NCBI GenBank assembly: GCA_040772065.1
Contig: JAXGYX010000001.1
Coordinates: forward strand, 558,001-622,000
From: JAXGYX01 sp040772065
GTDB taxonomy: Bacteria; Bacillota; Clostridia; Saccharofermentanales; Fastidiosipilaceae
Length of the DNA: 64,000 bases
Direction of reading: 5' to 3'
In this document: in pieces, positions 16,188 through 26,000 of the stretch
How positions within the stretch are numbered: position 1 is the first letter of the stretch
Layout: the number at the start of each line of letters is the position of its first letter
Position numbers and translations under genes: made by a program
The notes under the pieces: model-generated
Databases searched by the model: none
The model's input: the letters and a program-made list of their open reading frames with translations, nothing else
What the model was told of the DNA's origin: nothing

Positions 16188-17042
16188 ATGAACAATAATA
16201 CTGATAATAATAATCAAGCCCCAATGGGCTTCCCACAACAAGGTGGGTCGATGTTCGAACCCAATCAGGGTGGATCGGACGTGATGAATCAGGGTCAATT
16301 TGATTCGAGTCAGCCGGCCCGGCCATTCGGTCAGGACGCCTCCGGCTCCGCTCCGTTTGGGACTCCTCCTTTTGGCGCAGACGATCCTCCGCCGACAAAC
16401 TATGCGCAGCCGACCGGCTTCCAACAGCCGGCTCAGGATCCAGCACAACAACAGCCGGATTCGGGCTACGCGCCACAGCAGGCACCGCCCTATCAGCAAC
16501 CCGCGGCGGGCTACGAGCCACAGCAGACACCGCCCTATCAGCAACCGGGACAGCAACCGGCACCGGGCTACGCGCCGCAGCAGGCACCACTTTATCAGCA
16601 ACCGGCGACTCCCGACCAGCAACCGGATTATTCACAAAGCGGCTATCAACAGCCGATTGGCTACAATCAACAAGGTCAATATCCATATTCCGCTCCGACC
16701 GGAGGTGGGCGTCCCGCCGGTGTACAGGACACCCGTCCGATGAGCACCTTGGCGGTCATTAGCCTGGTAACCGGAGCTCTTTCTGTTTTGCTTTCGCTGG
16801 TGGGGATCTTTTCAGTCAACATCATTTTGTTGATCATCGCGATTCTCGCGGGAGCGGCCGGCATCGTGTTGGGCGCCATGGCGAACAAAGAGATTTCCGA
16901 CACGTCACCTAAACAAGGGAAAAATCTGGCTTTGGCCGGATTGATCTGTGGCATTGTAGGTGCGGGTCTCGCGCTGTTGATCGGAGTCAGCTGCTACGCG
17001 TGTTGGGCATGCGCTCTGAACTCGTATGGATCCTTCTATTGA
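16188..17042 (+). CDS. Pro/Gln-rich protein with C-terminal DUF4190-like membrane domain
   Basis: A 284-residue protein. Residues 1-185 are low complexity, rich in Gln, Pro, Gly, Tyr and Asn, and include three imperfect repeats of GYAPQQAPPYQQP. Two membrane helices follow (about 188-232 and 248-272), separated by GAMANKEISDTSPKQGKNLA, the arrangement of DUF4190 proteins. The end carries three Cys in CYACWAC. The likely topology is a cytoplasmic disordered region plus a membrane hairpin. ATG 16158 is in frame, but GAGGGAG lies just before ATG 16188. The function is unknown. Confidence 0.8.
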   Translation: MNNNTDNNNQAPMGFPQQGGSMFEPNQGGSDVMNQGQFDSSQPARPFGQDASGSAPFGTPPFGADDPPPTNYAQPTGFQQPAQDPAQQQPDSGYAPQQAPPYQQPAAGYEPQQTPPYQQPGQQPAPGYAPQQAPLYQQPATPDQQPDYSQSGYQQPIGYNQQGQYPYSAPTGGGRPAGVQDTRPMSTLAVISLVTGALSVLLSLVGIFSVNIILLIIAILAGAAGIVLGAMANKEISDTSPKQGKNLALAGLICGIVGAGLALLIGVSCYACWACALNSYGSFY

Positions 17043-17085
17043 TCGATACAATAATTGAATAATTGGCTATTGAGGACAAGCAGAC

Positions 17086-17114
17086 ACGGGGAGGATCGTT
17101 TCTCCCCGTTTTTT
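17086..17114 (+). terminator. Terminator after the DUF4190-like gene
   Basis: ACGGGGAG (17086-17093) pairs with CTCCCCGT (17102-17109), followed by six T. Confidence 0.92.
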
Positions 17115-17207
17115 ATGAGATCGGGCGAGGCGCGCAAGCTGAGCTCCGTTATGTATATGGATAATGGGCTGATTCAACTGACCCGTCAATTTAACCGGTG
17201 GTGACAA

Positions 17208-18002
17208 ATGTACCCTTTTATCGAACTTGGCAGATTCACAATCCCAACTTACGGCTTGCTGATGTTGATTGGATTCAGCGTGGCGACACTGCTTTATGTC
17301 GCGCTTGGTTCGCGATTCAATATAACGAAAATGGACGCGTTGAATCTGGCGCTTTTCGCGGCTGTCGGCGGAGTGGTCGGCGCCAAACTGCTGTCGATCG
17401 TGGCGATGTTGCCCGCGGCGATCCGCGAGCTGGCTCACGGAGGACAACCGGATTTCATCGCGATTATTTTTTTGAGCGGATTTGTCTATTGGGGCGGTTT
17501 TTTGGGTGGCTTCGGCATGATGATGTTTTATCTGAGACGTTATGGAATCAATAAAAGCGCCGCCTTCAACTCGATCGCCGCACCGTTGGCGATCGGCCAT
17601 GGTATTGGACGTGTGGGTTGTTTTTTTGCCGGATGCTGCTATGGGGTGCCACACACACCGGGTGTGACGTTTCAAGATTCACCTATCGCTCCCAATGGCG
17701 TCTCCTTGCTGCCAACTCAGTTGATTGAGGCCGGTTTTAATTTTTTGGTGGGCGGTGTTTTGCTGTGGCTTGCCATCCGTGGCGTTATACGGGACAAGCT
17801 GGCATATGTTTATTTGATTGCCTATTCGATTTTTCGTTTTGTGATCGAATTTTTCCGCGGTGATTCATATCGTGGATTTATACTGGGCCTATCCACTTCC
17901 CAATGGATCTCTCTGTTTGTGCTGCTGGCAACCTTGATTGTCATGATTGGCCGGATCAAGAAGAAACATGCGCGCGAATCGCGGCGTGGGGACGAAGAGT
18001 AG
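17208..18002 (+). CDS. Lgt-family protein (prolipoprotein diacylglyceryl transferase-like)
   Basis: A 264-residue polytopic membrane protein with about seven helices in the Lgt pattern. The start MYPFIELGRFTIPTYGLLM and the later PTQLIEA and IEFFRGD segments are typical. At the signature site it reads HGIGRVGCFFAGCCYG, whereas the best-studied Lgt enzymes read GRxGNFxNxExxG. This cysteine-rich version occurs in Lgt-like proteins of anaerobes, so whether it lipidates prolipoproteins is uncertain. The window does encode lipoproteins (11371, 62332) that need an Lgt. No strong ribosome site is visible before the ATG. Confidence 0.75.
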   Translation: MYPFIELGRFTIPTYGLLMLIGFSVATLLYVALGSRFNITKMDALNLALFAAVGGVVGAKLLSIVAMLPAAIRELAHGGQPDFIAIIFLSGFVYWGGFLGGFGMMMFYLRRYGINKSAAFNSIAAPLAIGHGIGRVGCFFAGCCYGVPHTPGVTFQDSPIAPNGVSLLPTQLIEAGFNFLVGGVLLWLAIRGVIRDKLAYVYLIAYSIFRFVIEFFRGDSYRGFILGLSTSQWISLFVLLATLIVMIGRIKKKHARESRRGDEE

Positions 18003-18083
18003 GAAATGATTTGATTGGCTGAGTTGTGAGCGCCGGAGCGGCGGTAGATATTATTTGCGTTTCGCATTGTCAAGCATAAATAC

Positions 18084-18112
18084 TTGACAAGAATCGGCAC
18101 TCCACTTAAAAT
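18084..18112 (+). promoter_or_regulatory. Strong promoter of the ylxM-ffh operon, probably leaderless
   Basis: Perfect TTGACA (18084-18089), 17-bp spacer and TAAAAT (18107-18112). The ATG of ylxM is at 18119, seven bases after the -10, where transcription would be expected to start. No ribosome site lies before that ATG. Confidence 0.8.
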
Positions 18113-18118
18113 ATCAAA

Positions 18119-18478
18119 ATGACTGGAAATACCGATGCTCATTTTGAAATATTGGATTATGCGACCTTGGAAATTCCCTTGCTTTTGGATTCCTATGGTG
18201 TGTTGCTGACAGAGAAAACCGCTCATGTCCTGCACCTGTTTTATGAGGAGGACCTGACGCTGTCGGAAATCGCAGATTCACTGGGCACCAGTCGGCAAAA
18301 CATCCATGACACAGTCAGACGAGGCTGCGCGAGCCTGGCCGAGTATGAGGACAAACTGGGACTGGTCGAGCGCCATACATTGATCACTGACTTGCTCAAT
18401 GGATTAAAAGAAGCAGTTTCGATGGGCCACGGAGACAAGATAGCGATTTTAGTGGAGCAACTGGATCAACTATGCTGA
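18119..18478 (+). CDS. ylxM: YlxM, SRP-associated helix-turn-helix protein
   Basis: A 119-residue protein with a sigma-70 region 4-like helix-turn-helix (LTEKTAHVLHLFYEEDLTLS, SLGTSRQNIHDTVRRG). YlxM is known to interact with the signal recognition particle, and its gene usually precedes ffh, as here (62 bp upstream). No ribosome site precedes the ATG, and the promoter lies only seven bases away, so translation from a leaderless mRNA is likely. Confidence 0.9.
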   Translation: MTGNTDAHFEILDYATLEIPLLLDSYGVLLTEKTAHVLHLFYEEDLTLSEIADSLGTSRQNIHDTVRRGCASLAEYEDKLGLVERHTLITDLLNGLKEAVSMGHGDKIAILVEQLDQLC

Positions 18479-18540
18479 TTTGACCACGCCGTGCTGTGAT
18501 GCGCGCGGACGTGAAATGCTATAAATTTAGGAGATTGTAG

Positions 18541-19893
18541 ATGTTTGAAAGTTTATCCGGCCGGTTGCAGGCGATCACGGCGAAATTTAGAGGTAAATCC
18601 CGTGTCACCGACGCGGATATCAAGGCCATGATGAAGGAAATCCGGATGGCTTTGCTGGAAGCGGATGTGAACTATAAAGTTGTCAAGGAGCTTGTCAACG
18701 AGATTGGCGAAAAGAGCAAAGGCGTCGAAGTGATGCAGAGCCTCACACCCGGTCAGCAGGTCGTTAAGATTGTCAATGAGTCGCTGACGGATATCCTGGG
18801 ATCTGAAAATCAAAAACTGACGGTCGATCCGAGTGGTTTCACGGTTGTCATGTTGTATGGTCTCCAAGGCTCGGGTAAGACGACGACTGCGGCCAAGCTA
18901 GGCTTGCTGTTGCGCAAAAAGGGCAAAAAAGTCATGATGACGTCGGTTGACGTGCATCGCCCGGCGGCGGCCAAACAATTGGAGGTATTGGGAAAATCCA
19001 TCAACGTTCCTGTATTCATTCAGCCGGAGGAAAAGGACGCTGCGAAGATCGCGAAAGCGGCTGTCGAACATGCGAGATATATGCTGTGTGACACGCTGAT
19101 CGTGGACACGGCGGGCCGAATGACCATTGACGAGGAACTAATGTCTGAGTTGAAGGAAGTCGCGTCAATCGTCAATCCGACCGAAAAACTGTTAATCGTG
19201 GACGCGATGATCGGTCAGGAGGCGGTCAACATCGCCTTGGAATTTGATCGACAAATTGGCCTGGATGGCTATATCATGACCAAACTGGACGGTGACGCGC
19301 GAGGTGGCGCGGCGCTCTCCATCAAACATATGACCGGCAAACCGATCAAATTCATCGGTGTCGGCGAGAAAGTTGACGCGCTGGAGGAGTACCATCCCGA
19401 CCGCATGGCCTCTCGAATTCTCGGAATGGGTGACGTCTTGTCACTGATTGACAAGGTATCCGCGAACCTGGATCAGGAAGCCGCCGACCGTATGGTGGAA
19501 AACTTGCGGCAGAACCGATTTACCATGAACGACATGCTTGAGCAGTTCCGGCAGATCCAAAACATGGGCAGCATCAAGGATTTGTTGGGCATGATTCCCG
19601 GGATAAAAGGCAAGCAGCTGGATAGCGTCAACGTCGATGACAAGCAAATCGACAGAATGACGGCCATCATTCAGTCCATGACTGAAAAGGAGCGGGAGAA
19701 CGCGTCGATTCTGAACGCAAGTCGCAGAAAGCGAATCGCCAAAGGATCAGGTACGACCGTGCAGGATGTGAACAAGCTTGTCCGTCAGTATGAGGACATG
19801 TCAAAAATGATCAAACAATTTTCCGGCACAAAGGGGAAGAAAAAGCGGTTTGGCGCGGGTATGATGCCGAATCTACGTGATTTCAAATTTTAA
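18541..19893 (+). CDS. ffh: Signal recognition particle protein Ffh
   Basis: A 450-residue SRP GTPase that binds signal peptides of nascent membrane proteins. It has the N domain, then the G domain with GLQGSGKTTTAAKLG (about residues 104-118), DVHRPAAAKQL, DTAGRM, TKLDGDARGG and GVGEKVDALE. The methionine-rich M domain covers about 325-450 (RKRIAKGSGTTVQDVNKLV) and binds 4.5S/6S-type SRP RNA. AGGAGA precedes the ATG. It is followed by rpsP as in most Bacillota. I did not find an SRP RNA gene in the window. Confidence 0.97.
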   Translation: MFESLSGRLQAITAKFRGKSRVTDADIKAMMKEIRMALLEADVNYKVVKELVNEIGEKSKGVEVMQSLTPGQQVVKIVNESLTDILGSENQKLTVDPSGFTVVMLYGLQGSGKTTTAAKLGLLLRKKGKKVMMTSVDVHRPAAAKQLEVLGKSINVPVFIQPEEKDAAKIAKAAVEHARYMLCDTLIVDTAGRMTIDEELMSELKEVASIVNPTEKLLIVDAMIGQEAVNIALEFDRQIGLDGYIMTKLDGDARGGAALSIKHMTGKPIKFIGVGEKVDALEEYHPDRMASRILGMGDVLSLIDKVSANLDQEAADRMVENLRQNRFTMNDMLEQFRQIQNMGSIKDLLGMIPGIKGKQLDSVNVDDKQIDRMTAIIQSMTEKERENASILNASRRKRIAKGSGTTVQDVNKLVRQYEDMSKMIKQFSGTKGKKKRFGAGMMPNLRDFKF

Positions 19894-19934
19894 CCCTTGG
19901 CAAATAGATTTTAATTTTGGAGGAATAATTAAAA

Positions 19935-20180
19935 ATGGCAGTGAAAATCAGATTAAAACGCATCGGCGCCAAAAAGACACCTTACTATCGTATCGTGGTG
20001 GCTGATTCCAGATCACCGCGTGATGGACGGTTCATAGAGGAGATTGGAACTTATGCTCCACTTTCGGATCCGCCGGCGATCACCATTGACAGTGAAGCGG
20101 CTAAGAAGTGGCTGTCGAATGGAGCCCAGCCGACCGACACAGTTAAAAGACTGCTCAAAGCCAATGGAGACATACAATGA
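19935..20180 (+). CDS. rpsP: 30S ribosomal protein S16
   Basis: An 81-residue S16, needed for 30S assembly. The conserved start VKIRLKRIGAKKTPYYRIVV and ADSRSPRDGRFIEEIGTY are intact. GGAGGAA lies before the ATG. Its stop overlaps the next start (ATGA), indicating translational coupling to khpA. Confidence 0.97.
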   Translation: MAVKIRLKRIGAKKTPYYRIVVADSRSPRDGRFIEEIGTYAPLSDPPAITIDSEAAKKWLSNGAQPTDTVKRLLKANGDIQ

Positions 20181-20428
20181 ATAATGATGCCACTCAAATG
20201 AAAGAGTTGCTTGTCACGTTGATCACTCCGCTGGTCAACTATCCGGAGGACATCCGCGTCACGCCCGTTGAGCAAGGCAACACCATCGTTGTCGAGGTTC
20301 GTGTAGCGCCCAGCGACATGGGTAAGGTGATTGGCAAAAAAGGAGTTCGCGCGCAGGCCATCCGACAGGTGATGAAATCGTACGCGAACAGTTTGCGTCG
20401 CCGTGTGGTTGTCGACATTTCAGATTGA
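20177..20428 (+). CDS. khpA: KhpA, KH-domain RNA-binding protein
   Basis: An 83-residue single KH domain with the GKVIGKKGVRAQAIR loop that contacts RNA. KhpA (YlqC) partners with KhpB in Gram-positive bacteria and affects cell division and RNA stability. The gene sits between rpsP and rimM in the usual order, overlapping rpsP by 4 bp and rimM by 1 bp. Confidence 0.93.
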   Translation: MNNDATQMKELLVTLITPLVNYPEDIRVTPVEQGNTIVVEVRVAPSDMGKVIGKKGVRAQAIRQVMKSYANSLRRRVVVDISD

Positions 20429-20982
20429 TGAACACAGCGCGGGCAGATTATGTGGAGCAATCCACGGAACGCTTTGACGTCGCCTTGATTGGTGCGCCTC
20501 ATGGCGTCAGGGGAGAGGTTCGAATCAAAGAACTGTCGGATATTCCTGATCGAATGAAGCGTCTCAAACAAGCGTATTTGATCAGTGTCGACCGAACAGT
20601 CGAGCGTATAATCCAACTGAGCGCACGGAAGGGAACCAACGGTTGGCTGGTATCGATTGAAGGGGTGGATTCTCGCGAGGAGGCAGAAAAACTGCGCGGT
20701 TGCTACCTTTCGATCAGCAGAAACCAGGCCGAGCCACTTCCAAAAGGACGCTTTTTTGTACGAGATTTGATTGGCTTGACAATCATTGACGAAAAGCTGG
20801 GCAAGGTTGGTCAACTAAAGGACATACTGAAGGACAGTGTGCAGGATGTGTATGTGGTGAGCAGGGAGGGGCGAAATGATTTTCTCTTTCCCGGAGTGCC
20901 ACAATTCCTGACCGCCATCGAACCGGAAAACGGACGAATACTCGTGGCTTTGCCGGACGGATTGATGGATATTTATGACTGA
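20428..20982 (+). CDS. rimM: RimM, 16S rRNA processing protein
   Basis: A 184-residue ribosome maturation factor that binds S19 during 30S head assembly. The N-terminal domain has ALIGAPHGVRGEVRIKEL; the C-terminal PRC-barrel domain has GRFFVRDLIGLTI and DFLFPGVPQFLTAI. A TTG at 20425 is in frame; ATG 20428, overlapping the khpA stop as TGATG, is the natural coupled start. Confidence 0.94.
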   Translation: MNTARADYVEQSTERFDVALIGAPHGVRGEVRIKELSDIPDRMKRLKQAYLISVDRTVERIIQLSARKGTNGWLVSIEGVDSREEAEKLRGCYLSISRNQAEPLPKGRFFVRDLIGLTIIDEKLGKVGQLKDILKDSVQDVYVVSREGRNDFLFPGVPQFLTAIEPENGRILVALPDGLMDIYD

Positions 20983-21027
20983 TCCGGAGTTGGAGAACAG
21001 GCGGGATCATGTTGGTAGGGAGGATCC

Positions 21028-21825
21028 ATGTTATTTTCGGTACTGACTCTCTTCCCTGAATTGATTGAGCAGACGATCCGAACAAGCATAACGGGCCGCG
21101 CATTGGATGCCGGCCTGTTTCAATTTCAAGCAATCAATATTCGGGACTATGGAATTGGTGAATATCGCAAGGTTGATGACACACTGAGCGGTGGAGGAAC
21201 CGGTATGCTCATGCTATGCCAGCCGATTCATGACGCTTGGCGAGCCGCGGTCCAAACACCGCTTAAAACAAGATCGCCCAACGGTCCATCCACGTCTGAT
21301 CTAAATGGAGACAGGGTGGGCGCGCCCATTCGCACCTTGTTCTTATCACCCAAAGGGCGATTGTTCGATCAAGCGATGGTGACTGAGCTTAAAGAATCGG
21401 AACATCTGATTGTTTTGTGCGGCCATTATGAAGGTGTGGATCAAAGGGTGCTCGACGAGATTGAGGCCGAGGAGGTTTCGCTTGGTGACTACGTGCTGAC
21501 CGGCGGGGAATTGGCGGCGGCGGTGATGATGGATGCGATCATTCGGCAGTTGCCCGGAGTTTTACCCGATGAGGAGGCGTTTCGTTTGGAATCTCATTAT
21601 GACGGTCGATTGGAGTGTCGCCAATATACAAAACCACGAAGCTGGAAAGGACGGCCGGTGCCGGATGTCCTGTTGAGTGGACATCATGGGCAGATTGAGC
21701 ACTGGCGAAAGATGGATGGGCTGCGCGAAACACTGCTGAAGCGTCCCGACCTGTTTGACCAACTGAAGTTGGAAGATAAGACATACGCCGAACTGATGGT
21801 CTTCCTGAATGACCATCCGCTGTAG
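21028..21825 (+). CDS. trmD: TrmD, tRNA (guanine-N1)-methyltransferase
   Basis: A 265-residue SPOUT methyltransferase that makes m1G37 in tRNAs with G36, such as the tRNA-Pro(GGG) at 12082. It has YRKVDDTLSGGGTGMLM, the SAM-binding trefoil knot in LCGHYEGVDQRVLDEI and SLGDYVLTGGELAA, and a C-terminal helical domain. AGGAGG precedes the ATG. In many Bacillota rplS follows; here sbcD is next, so rplS must lie elsewhere. Confidence 0.96.
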   Translation: MLFSVLTLFPELIEQTIRTSITGRALDAGLFQFQAINIRDYGIGEYRKVDDTLSGGGTGMLMLCQPIHDAWRAAVQTPLKTRSPNGPSTSDLNGDRVGAPIRTLFLSPKGRLFDQAMVTELKESEHLIVLCGHYEGVDQRVLDEIEAEEVSLGDYVLTGGELAAAVMMDAIIRQLPGVLPDEEAFRLESHYDGRLECRQYTKPRSWKGRPVPDVLLSGHHGQIEHWRKMDGLRETLLKRPDLFDQLKLEDKTYAELMVFLNDHPL

Positions 21826-21916
21826 GAGCGTCGTATGAAATAATCATTTGCCAATAAGAGTCAGTTTTAGACATCTCTTTTGAATAAACCGACAACTTGA
21901 GGATAGGAGGAGGAGT

Positions 21917-23047
21917 GTGAGATTTTTACATACGTCCGACTGGCATCTGGGCATCTCACTAGGACAGGTGTCTTTGTTGGACGCGCAAGCTGAAATGATA
22001 AAAAAAATCGCGGATGTCTGTGTCGACCGGGCGGTGGACGCGGTGATCATCGCCGGCGATGTTTTTGACCAATCGATATCCTCACAAGACGCGATCCGCC
22101 TGTACACCGAGGCGATGGAGCGGCTTTGCCTAAAACTGGGTCTACCTGTCTTGATGATTGCCGGAAATCACGATGGCCCGGCAAGGTTGGCGCAATGCGC
22201 CGGATTGCTGGAACAAAGTGGACTATACATATCCGGCAGGATCCACGAGCGCAAAACCGTAGTGTTGGAAGACGCGTGCTTTCATTTCTTTCCCTTTCAC
22301 AATGTCGCCGAGGCGCGGCTGTTGTTTCCCGAACAAAGCATTCAAACCACAGACCGGGCAATGCGCGCGCTGGTTCAAGACTCATTGGAAAGATCACCGG
22401 CTCCCGAAAAAAAGCAAATCGCATTGGCTCATTGTTTTGTCTTGAACGCGGTTCCCTCAGGCAGCGATCGAATGGCGTCCGCCGCGGTCGGTGGATCAAC
22501 GATGGTGGAAGCGGCCGCGTTTGATGGCTTTGACTATGTCGCGCTGGGCCATCTGCACGGTTTGCAGAGCCTTAAATATAATTGCAATTATTCGGGCAGC
22601 CCGATTAAGTATTCGTTCGCCGAAGTTCGACAAAACAAAGGTGTGCTGATTCATGACACATGCACCGGAAACACCGAACACGTCTCGTTGAACATGAATT
22701 TTGATTTGCTGGAGTTTGAGGACACGTTTGAACGCCTCTGCTCGATCGCCGATGGTTTGACCGGTGAGGATAAATTTGCGCGCATGGTCATGACCGACCT
22801 GCCTCAGACGGTTGGTCGGCTGGACCGGCTGCGGGAACGATTTCCCGGTGTGATCTCGCTAAGTGGCGTCACGACAACTCAAACCGGATCGGACACCGAT
22901 CTTTCCGCAGAGGATCTGCAGACCTTGAAACCGCTCGAGATTGTTCGCTCGTTTTATTTGGATGAGTTGAGTCAGAATCTGCCGGATGAACAGGCAAAAT
23001 GGTTTGAGGATTCCTGGCAGGAGACGGAACGGAGGCCGAGCGAATGA
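21917..23047 (+). CDS. sbcD: SbcD, nuclease subunit of SbcCD
   Basis: A 376-residue Mre11-type Mn-dependent nuclease that, with SbcC, cleaves hairpins and blocked DNA ends. Phosphoesterase motifs are present in order: TSDWHLG, IIAGDVFDQ, GNHDGPARL, ALAHCF and ALGHLHG. It starts with GTG (21917) after AGGAGGAGGAG. The stop overlaps the sbcC start by 4 bp (ATGA), so the two subunits are co-translated. This is general DNA repair rather than an accessory defence island. Confidence 0.95.
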   Translation: MRFLHTSDWHLGISLGQVSLLDAQAEMIKKIADVCVDRAVDAVIIAGDVFDQSISSQDAIRLYTEAMERLCLKLGLPVLMIAGNHDGPARLAQCAGLLEQSGLYISGRIHERKTVVLEDACFHFFPFHNVAEARLLFPEQSIQTTDRAMRALVQDSLERSPAPEKKQIALAHCFVLNAVPSGSDRMASAAVGGSTMVEAAAFDGFDYVALGHLHGLQSLKYNCNYSGSPIKYSFAEVRQNKGVLIHDTCTGNTEHVSLNMNFDLLEFEDTFERLCSIADGLTGEDKFARMVMTDLPQTVGRLDRLRERFPGVISLSGVTTTQTGSDTDLSAEDLQTLKPLEIVRSFYLDELSQNLPDEQAKWFEDSWQETERRPSE

Positions 23048-26000
23048 AACCGATTTTAATCTCGATGGAAGGATTTGGCCCTTTTCATAAAACAACCCGG
23101 CTGGACCTGGAGCCCTACTATCAAGACGGTCTGTTGTTGCTGCGTGGAGAGACAGGATCGGGAAAAACGAGTGTGCTGGACGCCATGACAATCGCTTTGT
23201 ATGGTAAAAGCAGCGGTGGAAAAAAAGGTGATCTGGAAGCCATGCGCTGTCAGCATGCCAAACCGACCGAACCCACAACTGTACGACTGGAGATGAAAGC
23301 GTCAGACACACTTTACCGTTTTGAGCGTTCACTGCGGCCGGTCAAAAAACGGGATGGATCCTTTGACTTGAAAAGCGAACAGTCGATTGAACGCTTCAAT
23401 TCGGAACTGGAGGTATACGAACCGCTGCACGCCAACTTGACCAAAACATTGGCGTTGAAAGAGGCGGAGCGAATCACCGGCTTGACCTATGATCAGTTTT
23501 GTCAAGTTGTGATCTTGCCTCAAGGACAGTTTGAACGCTTTCTAACTGCTAAATCAGAGGACAAAGAACAAATTCTAAGCTCAATTTTCGCCGCGGATCA
23601 ATACGAGGATGCCGCCTCGTTATTAAAAGAAAAAGCGAATCATGAAAGAGGTAGGCTGGAGCGAGATCGTCAGGAAATGGAGAGGATATTGCGCCGGGCC
23701 GAGGTGGAGACGAGAGAAGAGTTTGAAGAAAATGTGGCTGCCTTAAAAAATGAGCGGACAAATAGTAAAAATGATTTGGATAAGGTTCAAGTCTTGATGA
23801 ATCAGGCACGGGAGCGATTGGCGACCGGCGGGATATTGGTGACGAAATTCAATGATCGGGCGGCGGAGCAGCGGACCGCTCTTGACATTGAAGAGCGACG
23901 AGACGAGATGTTGAAAATTACCGAAACTGTGAAAAGAGCCCTGGAAGCCAATCCGTTGCGAGCTGAGTGGGAGAGAATGGATGAAGCCACCACCGAGTTT
24001 AAGAAGAGGGTGGAAGACGTCAAAGAACTCAGATCGGGGCTGATCCGGGCGACCCATGAGGCGCGGTCGGCCGCCGAAATCGCTGTCCGGTTGCCCGAAC
24101 TGGATTCCGCTATTTCAAAAAAAGAACTGGAAATCGCGGAAATCAGGCGGATGCAAAAAGAATATGAGACATATTTGAAGCTTAGGCAACAATTGGGAGC
24201 TGAGCGCGCGAGGCGGGAGGATTTATTGACTCGGATCAATGCGCGGGAGGAGACCCACGCCGCCCTGCAGACCGACAAGAAGCGTCTCTCAGCAAAGATT
24301 TTGGAACGCGAGAATCTGATATCTCGACGCGCAGAACTAAAAATAAGCCGGGAACAACTGACGCAACTGGCAAACATGGATCGATCGGTGTCACAGACTA
24401 CGAAAGCATTGGCGCAGGCGACAGAAAATTCGCGACTTTGCCTGATTGAGGTGGAGCGGGCGACTAACCAATTAAGCAAGTTAGACGCCGAACATCACGC
24501 CACCATGGCGGACGAAAAGAAATATTGGGCCGATGTTCTTCATGGTGGTTTACGTGAAGGGGAACCGTGTCCGGTCTGTGGTGTGCCGCACCATCGGATA
24601 TCCGCTTCTCCATCGGATTCGGCCTTGATCGATAGCGAAAAAGAAGATGGACAACCCGCCATCCCTGAGCCGGTCAGCTCTCATGATTCCGACCGATTAA
24701 AACGCTTGGAGTCAGAGTTGGCGCAGGCCGGTCAAAGGAAGGCCACCGCCGAACAAAAGGCCGCGATCGCCGAAGAAAGGGTGCGCTCAAACTGGTCTAA
24801 GCTACAAGAACAGACGGAAACGATGGTTGAAAGCATCCAAATCATGGACATGTCTGTTGAGTCAACGGTCGGTTTTGAAGGTGATTTCTCATCAACGAAA
24901 AAACAGCTGTTGATGGAACGGCTGGATGTCTTGCGCGAATGGATGAAGCGAATCGACCATGAGTACGCCCGTTTGGAATCGGAGCTCAACGCCGAATTAG
25001 AGCAAGTGAGCGAGGCAGAGAGGGAATTGGGTGAGCTCACCAATCGTGAAACAAAATCCGAACAAGAGAGTATGAAAGACAAAGAAGAGCTGTCCGCCCT
25101 TGAAATCGCCATCGCCGAGCGACAAGGCGCGACAAACAAATATGAGGGCAGCGTCAAGTATTTTCAACAGTCGAGCTTGAATGCAGAAGAATTGCTGGAA
25201 TTGGTCGGCCGTGAATTAGACAAGCTGAAAGGTGAAAGGGCAAGCATCGCGGATAACAAGCAACAGACACAGCTGCGTCACTCAACATTTAGGAATGCGC
25301 ACAAGAAAGCCCGGTCGGAAGAAAATCAGGCGTTCCTTCGTCTTGAGCGCGATCAGCGGAATTTGGAGCGGCTGCTCGCGGCCGGTTCGTTTGTGGATTT
25401 GGCGGCGGCAAAAGCAGCGGTGCTGCCGGATCTCGAGTTGAAAGATCGTCAGGAACAACTGGAAGAATGGCGAGTGCGGGTGCGCTCCAACGAGAAACGT
25501 CTTTTGGAATTAAATGAAGAGTTGGACGGCAAACAACAGCCGGACTTGGATCAGCTGCGGGCCGATGTCGCTGAGTTGGAGAAGTCATTCGAAGATGAAA
25601 CCGCGAACTACCACCGTGTTTCACAAGAGTATGAGCGACTTTCGCAAGAATTGAACGATTATCAGCACAGATCGCGAAAGATCGGCAGAGAGGTGGATCG
25701 AGTGGAGCGTTTGATGGATTTCGCCGTCTTGCTGAAAGGTGAAAAAGGGGTCAGTCTGCGCCGGTATGTGATCAGCATCATGCTAAATAGTGTGTTGCTG
25801 GAGGCTAATTCATTGCTCAAATATGTGCATAACGGGCGTTATCAGCTACACCGCAGTCGGGAGAGCGATGGGCGGGAGCATAAGGTCGGTCTGCACTTCA
25901 CTGTGTGGGACGCCTACTCGGATCAGCAACGCTCGGTGTCCACATTGTCCGGAGGAGAGAAGTTCCTGGTCTCACTCGCACTGTCCCTTGGTCTGTCCTC

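Noticed and set aside
16440..16660. Repeats in the Pro/Gln-rich gene as a possible CRISPR or minisatellite array
   Set aside because: The repeats keep the reading frame and encode GYxPQQxPPYQQP units; they are protein repeats, not spaced DNA repeats.
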